Below are positions 10,250 through 18,536 of a DNA stretch of 64,000 nucleotides, in pieces (within the stretch, counting starts at the first letter, position 1; each line of letters starts with the position of its first letter). Made by a program: the position numbers and the translations under genes. Below the pieces are notes generated by a model, which worked only from the letters and a program-made list of their open reading frames with translations, made no database searches and was not told where the DNA came from. The DNA comes from Paguma larvata (Eukaryota; Chordata; Mammalia; Carnivora; Viverridae): contig CM057841.1 of the NCBI GenBank assembly GCA_030068075.1, positions 35,195,030 through 35,259,029 on the forward strand, read 5' to 3'.

Positions 10250-10560
10250 TGCCAGGGCTTTTGCACGTGCAGTTCCCATGGCTGGTAAAGGTTTCCCCAC
10301 CTCACTTCATTATTTCATTCCTACTCATTTAGGGTACAGCTCAAACGTCACTTCCTCCAGGAAGCCTTCCATGACTCTCCAGGCAAGCTTCATGCCCCAC
10401 CGAATAGAACATTCTGTATGTTCTCTTCTTGGCACATAGTGCTTTGCAGGTCTGTACTCATGTGACCACGTGGTCTGAGAGGGGAGCCACGGTCTGTTTT
10501 GCCGAGTTTATCTTCCTGCCAGCACTGAGCAGTACCTGGCTCCACTACCAGGACCACCAG
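10250..10560 (+). repeat. L2 relic
   Basis: GGGCTTTTGCACGTGCAGTT, CTCAAACGTCACTTCCTCCA and AGCCTTCCATGACTC match the L2 3' half. Confidence 0.6.
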
Positions 10561-10977
10561 GGCCTGCGCAGCACGGGCCTCTGCAAGGATGAGGGGGGAT
10601 GCTCAGGAGTTTGAAGCTCACCCCAAAATGTGAGGTCTGCAAGGACACGCAGCACAGAAGCCAGCCCGAGGCCATATGGTGCAGGGAGGACACGAGGAGG
10701 ACTCGAACCAAGGGTAGAGGCCCAGAGCAAGTTCCCAGGTTGGCAGGCAGGGGCTGATGGGATGGGGAAGAGAGGGGAGGCATCGAGAACCACGTGTACG
10801 ACCCGTCTTGGTCAGGGGAACGTGGCAGCACTCATCCCTGAGACAGGGGTCAAAGTCAATGAAGCCAGAAGTCCTTGCCCCACGCCCGCCCCACCAGCCT
10901 ACCTTCTTCCTGTCAGTGGCCTGGACCGTGTCCCCAGCACTGGACATGGGCCACACAGCTCAGCAGCACAGCGACTT

Positions 10978-10983
10978 TTTATT
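10978..10983 (-). promoter_or_regulatory. SLC38A7: Poly(A) signal AATAAA of SLC38A7 (candidate)
   Basis: Plus strand reads TTTATT inside CTTTTTATTAAC, so AATAAA on the gene strand, about 1.88 kb after the stop. I noticed no other canonical signal on this strand between it and the stop. Confidence 0.6.
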
Positions 10984-11235
10984 AACTGTCCTCTCTGGTG
11001 TGAATGTGCACAAGTAGAAAAGAAACAGTAAAATACCCTGGCTGGGAGGGCAGGGCAGGGGGCTCCTGAGCTTAGGCCAAGTGGGCAGATTCCAGCTCCT
11101 TTTCCTGACGGGTCTCTTTCTGTTCGAGGACTTCCCTTACACCCCCCATCCCTCGACTGAACATGGATGGGCTGTGGTGCTGCGCAAGGGGCTGAGAGAA
11201 AACAGCACAGTGGGTCTGGCCCCAGGGGCGGGGAG

Positions 11236-11264
11236 TGGTGGTGGTGGTGGTGGTGGTGGTGGTG

Positions 11265-11291
<27 letters not shown>
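11236..11291 (+). repeat. Compound (GGT)n(GT)n microsatellite
   Basis: About ten GGT units followed by about thirteen GT units, inside the inferred SLC38A7 3' UTR; the RNA would carry (AC)n(ACC)n. Confidence 0.95.
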
Positions 11292-11295
<4 letters not shown>

Positions 11296-12857
11296 AGGAA
11301 AGGCGAGTCATCCAGTCTGGGAAGTGAGCAGAAGCCTATCTGGCCACAGCCAGCCTCTGCTTCTGTGATCTCGCTGCCCTGAGTGGAGGGCTGCTGGGGG
11401 TGGGGGGGCCTCTCACCCCTGGTACAGAGGTTTTGGGCAGGTGGGGCCGAGGAAATTCTGGGAGTTCCAGGGGGAGGAGGCCTGATTCAATGCCTGGCAT
11501 TGGTCAAAGTGAACGGCCAAGGAGGGAAACCTGGGAATTGAGAGCGGGAGAAGAGCATCCCTCCTGACCCCACCTGGGGTGCGACTCATGTGTGACCTCA
11601 GTGTCAGGTCATTGAGGCCAGGTCTGGTGGGCCTGTGGAGCTGAGGAAGCTGACATGAGAGGGTTTGGCACACCTGCTGCCCCCAGTGTTACGTGAGCAG
11701 GAGGGACTGAGCTAGAAAAATGGGGTAGGGGCTGAAGAAACGTGGGGGGAGGATGCAGACAAGATCTGGACCGGAAGGGAAACTTCTAGACTGGCGTAAC
11801 TACACTCAAGTGCTGCACAGTCAGACAACTCGGCTGCTCTTCTCTGTAGGCTATCCTGCTGGGGTTGCTGGGGAGCGGGGAGCAGAGGGCAGGAAGAACA
11901 GAAGCAGTCGCTGAAAGAAGGTATCAGAGAGGCTCCCCTGGATCCTGACTAGCCCAGCCTGTGTGGGTGTGAATGGTTCCCAGCTTCTCTCTCACCCACT
12001 CTGTGCCACAGAAATGAGGGGCCCATCTGGAATCTGAGCGAGAAAAGCAGACTTCCTGCCAAGAGGAAAGCTAACTGAGGAGTACTCACAGCACCGTGGT
12101 GGCACGGGACGGCCCCTGTCCTTTGGGTCAGAGCCGGGCTGGCACCGTTTGTAAACATTAGACTTGATGATGTCTGGAGACGGAGGAGGAGCGGGATGCC
12201 CGGACCCTCAGGTTTGGGGAAAGAGGGTAAGGTCCCAACGTCTTGGGAAATGTCAAGCAGCCACGGAAAAGAGGTCTACAGGCTCCCTTTGGGCCCAGGC
12301 TGGGGGTGGACAAGGCATGACTCTATCTACCTCTGTGCGTCTGTATGACTTTTGTGCTACCTTTGGAAGTTGCCAGATCCTAGAGAAGCCACTGCTGGCC
12401 AAGCGGCTGACAAACTGGAGCAGGCACTGAGTCCCGGGGTAATGAGCACAGGTCGTACTCAGGACGGGCTGCGCTGTGGAGCGGCCCTCTGCCCGTACTC
12501 TTTCTCCAAAATAAAGTCAGGCTGGGGTCTTTTTTCTGAGATGTACCGATCCTCTTCATCCATGTTTTTCAGGGATGGAGAAGTCGGGAGTTGGAGAACG
12601 GAGAAGGTTCTTCTGTGATACAAGACCTCCTCCCTCCATCCTGGCACTGCTGGGACTGGAGAGCAGAAGGGGAGCTGGGTCTGAGCCGTCCAGATGCGTG
12701 AGGCCTGATTTCACTCCAGAACTGTCCCTGGAAAAGGATGTCCAGATGTCATCCCCAGTAGCCGGGAATGATGCTGGACTCAAGGCGACCTCACAGCTCT
12801 AAGAGATGGGCTCCTGGGTCCAGTGGCAAAGGCCGCGTGTTGCCTGGGAGGCAGTGG

Positions 12858-12960
12858 TTATGCCAAGAGATCCACGAAGATGGCGTTGGCTGTGGTCTGG
12901 CCGAAGATGAAGGCTCCCAGGGTGACCAAGAGGACACCATAAGTGACCAGCGCCCACCAG
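12858..12960 (-). other. SLC38A7: SLC38A7 terminal coding exon 10 (residues 430-463 and stop)
   Basis: It encodes the last membrane segment [20 protein letters not shown] and the tail [13 protein letters not shown], then TAA at 12860-12858. The acceptor is CCCTACAG. A CA repeat (sense strand) lies about 60-90 nt upstream. Confidence 0.95.
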
Positions 12961-13020
12961 CTGTAGGGCAGAGGAGAGAGAGGCCTAGTCAGTCAACCTA
13001 CCCTTGGCTTTGCAGACTTC

Positions 13021-13051
<31 letters not shown>

Positions 13052-16000
13052 GTATGTATGTATATGTACACACACTGAAATGTAACTGATATATATATAT
13101 ACATACATACATATCAGTTAATTATTGTAATTACTTATAGCATTTCTCTAGTGGGTAGAGCACTTCCTGCTTCTCAATGACTTTTCATACAAAGGTGTGT
13201 GGGGCCAGGTGTAAGATCCCCAGTCTATGCGTCAGAAGACCAAGACCTAATGGAGATCATTGATGCGTCGCAGCAAGCCAAGGGCAGAACCAAGATTAGA
13301 ATGCATGCCTCCTGATGGAAACATGTTCAGGAAAAAGCAGGTCACATGAGTGTGATCCATTCCAGTTACAAAAAAAAGTGCAGGGGCGCCCGGGTGGCTC
13401 AGTCGGTTAAGAATCCGACTTCAGCTCAGGTCATGATCTTGTGGTTCGTGAGCTCAAGCCCCGTGTTGGGCTCTGTGCTGACTGACAGCTCAGAGCCTGG
13501 AGCCTGCTTCGGATTCTGTGTCTCCTTCTCTCTCTGTTTCTCCCCCACTCGCATTCTCTCTCTCTCTCTCAAAAATAAAATAAAGATTAAAAAAAAATTA
13601 AAAACAAAGTGCAGACATCTGCAAATATATATATCAAATATAGCAACAGGGCATTGAGAGGCTATAACATAGTACTGAGATGACGGATGACTTAAATTTT
13701 CTTCCTTACACTTGTATTTTTAAAGTTTTCTATAATGAATATTACTTCATTATAGAATGAAGTATATAGAACATATAAATATAATTCTTTTAAAAAAGCT
13801 TACAACTTGTTTTCAACCTCTGTACTATTGAAGGAAGTGTGGATATTAAAACAATGTGGTGTTTTTCATCCACTAGACTAACCCAAATTTAAAAGCCTGT
13901 TGGGGGATGCCCAGTGGGCTCAGTTGGTTAACCATGATCTCATGGTTCGTGGGTTCGAGCCCCATGTCAGGCTATGTGTTGACAGCTCAGAGCATGGAGC
14001 CTGCTTCAGATTCTGTGTCTCCCTCTCTCTCTGACCCTCCCCGGCTCATGCTCTGTCTCTCTCTCTTTTTCAAAAATAAATAAATGTTAAAAAATATTAC
14101 CAAAAAAAAAAAAGGCTGTTGTATACAATACCGGCAGGGGTGTGGAGAACAGGGTACCCTCACTCCACTGCTAGGACTCGGACTCTGGTTTTGCCTTTCT
14201 AGAGGGAGATTTGAACCCATGTGCAAAAGAAAATATGAGCATGCATTTTCTTTCTAAGAATTGATCCTAACAAGATCCTCATAACAGGTGTGTCAAGATG
14301 GACACGTAGAAGAGTATTCATACATTCATACGATAGAACACTCTGCAGCCCTTAGAAAAGGGGAGAGGTGGACGGATCTTCCTGTGCTGATGTAGAGTGA
14401 TCTCCAAGACACGCGGTTAAGTGAAAGAAAGCAAGTGGTAGAAAGGCGTCTCCAGGAAGCCGTTTTTGAAACAACAAAACTAGACACAAAATTTCACGTG
14501 TTTGTGCATACCTACACATAGCTTTGTGGACATGGACATGTATGCATGCACAGAAACATCTGGAAGACCATGCTGATGACACAGAGCTCTCAGGAGAAGG
14601 GATGTGGTGGGGAGTGGGCTGTAGGGGCAAGAGGGACTTCCTTTTTTCTCTAAAGTCCTTCAGTAGCATTTAAACTGTCGCAACTCACATGTGCCACCCA
14701 TTTCTTAAAGGTATTTAGAAAACTCTTATGCTTTTTAAGTCCACAGGTCTCTTGATCTCTACCTGTTTTAAGCACCCCCGCCCCCACTAGCCCATCCCTC
14801 ATCTGGCACCTCCCTGACAGGCCCGCACGCCGGGCCCTACTTTACCTGGCTGGCTTGACTTCTTCCATCTCCGAGAGCTTGGCTTGAATGAGGCACAGCC
14901 CTGGAAGAGAAGACGCGGCCCGAGAGCTCCCGTGGGCTCCTTCACTCAGGCCCACCCTCCCCCATCACCAGGAGGTAGCGGTGGTGAATGGAGAAAGGCC
15001 TATGTTTACTCTTCACCTCTGCCCCGACTCCACACGCAGTTGGAGGCCTTCCGTCTGCTCTCCCAGGAGAGGCCAGCATCTGACAGGCTCTCCTTGGGTT
15101 GCAGGCGAGCCCCAGAGCCAAAGGGACCGCCACGGAAGGTGATTCGGCATGAGCCCCACCACCCTGGGGGCCCCTCCCTGTGCACTTCTGATCAGATGTG
15201 GCTCCCACTGCTCCGTGCAAAGTGGCAAGGGCTTTCGAGTGGGTCGCCTAGAGAGAAATAAGCTGGGTACAGGCAGAACTCATGGCTGGGCAGGTGGGAG
15301 CACTTCCTGGGGATCCGGCGGCAGACTTGTGTCTGAAACTCAGATCTCCCAACTTCTGCATCCGGGTGCTGCCGCCAGACCCTGGCACCCTCTAGGGTGT
15401 AACGGGCTGAACCAGCCGATCCCTAACAGTCAGGCAGCAACAGAGAAGCGAATGAAAGGTTAAGAGCATAGGCTGTGCACCCAAGCAGACTTGGGTCAAG
15501 AAAGTTGTTACACAACGGTGGAGTCTGTTTAACCTCCTCACATCTCCTCACCAGCAGAGTGGAGATAACATCTATCCCTTCTTTTCAGGAGGGGCAGGGG
15601 TTAGTGCAGAGACTGAGGTGGGTGATTAGTAAGGGCTGGTGGTTACTCTCCCGGCAGGTGAGCAACGGAGGAGATGAGGCCAGGAGACCCTGGGAGCTGG
15701 TGCTGCGTGGGGGCTGGGAGGGCAGGGGTGCACACCTGGGAAGACGAAGATGAAGCAGGCGGCCAGGCCTCCGATGACTGAGATGACCTTGCCGATGTCA
15801 GGGATGAAGAGTGCCAGCAGCAGCGTGAGCAGGAACCAGACCAGCGTCTGCAGCACACGTCGCCGCCGCTCCCGCCCCACGTCCTCCTCCACGGGCATCC
15901 CCTGGTAGCGCAGCCACAGGCCCTCGATCACCGCCCTGCCCACACAGAGAGGGGCTCAGAGGCTCCCACCTCCGGTTCACAGAGCCGGACCTCTGAGCGC

Positions 16001-18493
16001 ATAGACTGGGGGTAAGGCCCTAAGCTCTGAGCCTGTTTCCTGTTGTGTGAAAGGGGCCCAGCAGTACTCTTATGGTTGCCATGGGGACCGGATGGGATGG
16101 TGGATGGGAAGTGCTTAGGGCCTGGCCTGGCCCAGGACAGGCTCACCCCTCAGAAACTGAAAAGGAAGGGCCTGGGTGCCTCCAAGGCTAGGTGTTCAGC
16201 AAAGGATCTGACTACAGGTTCTTAGAGGACTTACAGAAGGCCAAAAGACCATGTTCAAAGGGCTCTTGGGCCCTGAGGGGTCCTGGTAAGAGGGAGCACC
16301 CCCATGGTGTGGGGAGGGGGCTCACCGCCCACAGAAGTGCAGGATGGGGTAGGAGGTGAGCACGCTCAGGATGATGAAGGCACGGGCGACGGCCACGGCC
16401 ATGTCCTCCGAGGGGTAGGACAGGAGCACATCAGGGTCCACAGCAGCTCCAAAGGTCAGGAAGCCACAGATGCCTGAGGACAGGGACAAGAGGGCTGGCA
16501 GCAGCAATCCCGGGAGGGTAGGGGATGGACCGTTTACTCCTGGCTGCAACTCGTATGGGGAGGGTGCTGGAGCAGCTCTGGAGGCTAAGAGGGTGTCAGG
16601 CTGGGGCCCGAGGCCTCGTCCCTGACTTCTCACATCCTCTCCCCACTGCCACCTTTGTCATCCTGATCGCGCCCAGCACGTTCCCGTCTCAGAGCTTCTG
16701 CCCTAACCTCCTGTCTGTCCAGCCCTTTGCACCCCTATGTCCTCACTATTCAGGTCGCAGCTCCGGTGTCCCCTCCTCAGAGAATGCGTCCACCCTGCCC
16801 GTCCACAATAACGCCTGACGCTGGGCGCTTACGCACAGCACCCTGCTCTAGTTTCCTCAGAATTCCCCTCTCTCTGTGTTTTTGTTTGTTTGTTTGTTTG
16901 TTTGTTTGTTTTGTGTTTTGTTTTCCCTTTTACACTTGTTCATTGTGTGCCTCTCCACCCAGAACACAAGCCCCAGGAGGACAGGGACTCTGCCGATTTG
17001 TCTCTGTTGCTTCTGGCTTTGCCTTCAGAGGTAGAACAGTGCTGGCCCCCTAACAGCCGGAGAAGGAAACGCAGGCCCGCCTTCCTGTCCTGCTCTGTCA
17101 TCCAAACCATTCCCTGCATGGCACCCACGGCCATGTTTCGTTGAGACGTGCCCCTGCTTGAAATGCTTCCTCTCTGGCTCCCCATAGTCCTCAGGCCCAA
17201 CGGGACCTACCCCGTTCCCTGTCTGGCCTCCCTGCCTGCCCCTGCCCCCAACTCACCCCACTCCAGCTGCACAGCCCTGTCTGTCCCTGCCTCAGCGGCC
17301 TGGCATTTCCCGCCTCTCTGTCTGGAACGCTCTTGTCTCAGCCCTTTGGATGCTGGCTCCTCATCACCAGGGCCTCCCCACATGCCACCCGCTCAGACAG
17401 GAGCCTCCTGTGAACCGTGGCGGTTGTCACCAGCTCTCCTAGTCCCACTCACATCTTCCCTGTCTCACTGTCGTGGTGGCACTCACCACTGTCTGGCTGT
17501 CCTTACTGATTCCTGACTTACTCTTGTAAGACTCTCTGGCTAGACTGTCAATTCCAGGAGAGCAGGACTAGGTCTGTCAATCTTTACGGCATCCCCTGTG
17601 CTGGAAACAGGTCCTGGCACTTACTAGGCACTGACTGAGAGCTCCCAAGTGAACAGATGAATACATCTCTTTCATTTGGCAGGAGGAGGCCCAAAGGCAG
17701 CCCAGGTTCAAGCCAATGCCTACAGAAGTGTTTGATATGCTGGGAATGCAGGGCTGTCCCCAGGAAAGCTGGACCAGAGGACTTGGAGACAAAGAGGGAA
17801 AGTGGGAGCACTTGAAGCCCAGCCATCAGAGGGGAGCACTCACCTGTGCCCATGTAGACGGCGAGGGCTATGACCATGGCGGCTGTCACCACCCCACCCC
17901 AGGTCTTCACCTTGGGCCGCCGCATGCTATTGAAGACCGGCACACTGCTCACGTGGCACTGTTACGGTGAAGGTCACAGTTAAGGTGGGGAAGTAACCCC
18001 TTCCCAGTTTCCAGAGGAAGATGATTTGGGGACAAAGGCCCCAGGGACAAGTCCCAGTGCTCTGACTGTCTTTCCTCCCAGGATGTCCCCATCCTCTCTA
18101 CAATGTGGGTTCCCGCCCAGGGTGGGGGGTGAGCTAAGAGGACAACAGGAACCTTGCAACCGGCACCTGAAATCCGAAGCAGATGGTGGGCATAGCATTG
18201 AACACGGCTACCCAGGAAGCTGGCCTGTGGACAAACACACAAGAGTCTGCAGCCTGTGAATCCCACGGAGCCACCAACCACCCCGTGTCCTTACTCTTCA
18301 CTCAGCCCACCATGGCCTCCACCAATCACTATTCTACACATTCAACCCCCTTAAGTCTGGAAACAGGGAGAGGGCACATCTCCATTTCACAGGTGGGTAA
18401 ACTGAGGCTCTGGTAGACCCTCCTGGGATTCAAATCCAGAATTTCTGGTTCCTGCACTGGAGCTTTTGCTTTCCTTTTTCTTTCAAAAACAAG

Positions 18494-18536
<43 letters not shown>

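Larger units (their letters stand above)
10960..12857 (-). other. SLC38A7: SLC38A7 3' UTR (inferred extent about 1.9 kb)
   Basis: The region from the stop codon to the first AATAAA on the minus strand is free of SINEs and GC-rich. It contains a GGT/GT compound microsatellite (11236-11291 on plus, so ACC/AC in the RNA). The extent is inferred from the poly(A) signal; no transcript was available. Confidence 0.6.

Noticed and set aside
13383..13460. Possible tRNA-Lys genes in many places
   Set aside because: They have box A/B-like sequence but always continue into the CT-rich SINE body and A-tail; they are tRNA-derived SINEs and do not fold as intact tRNAs.
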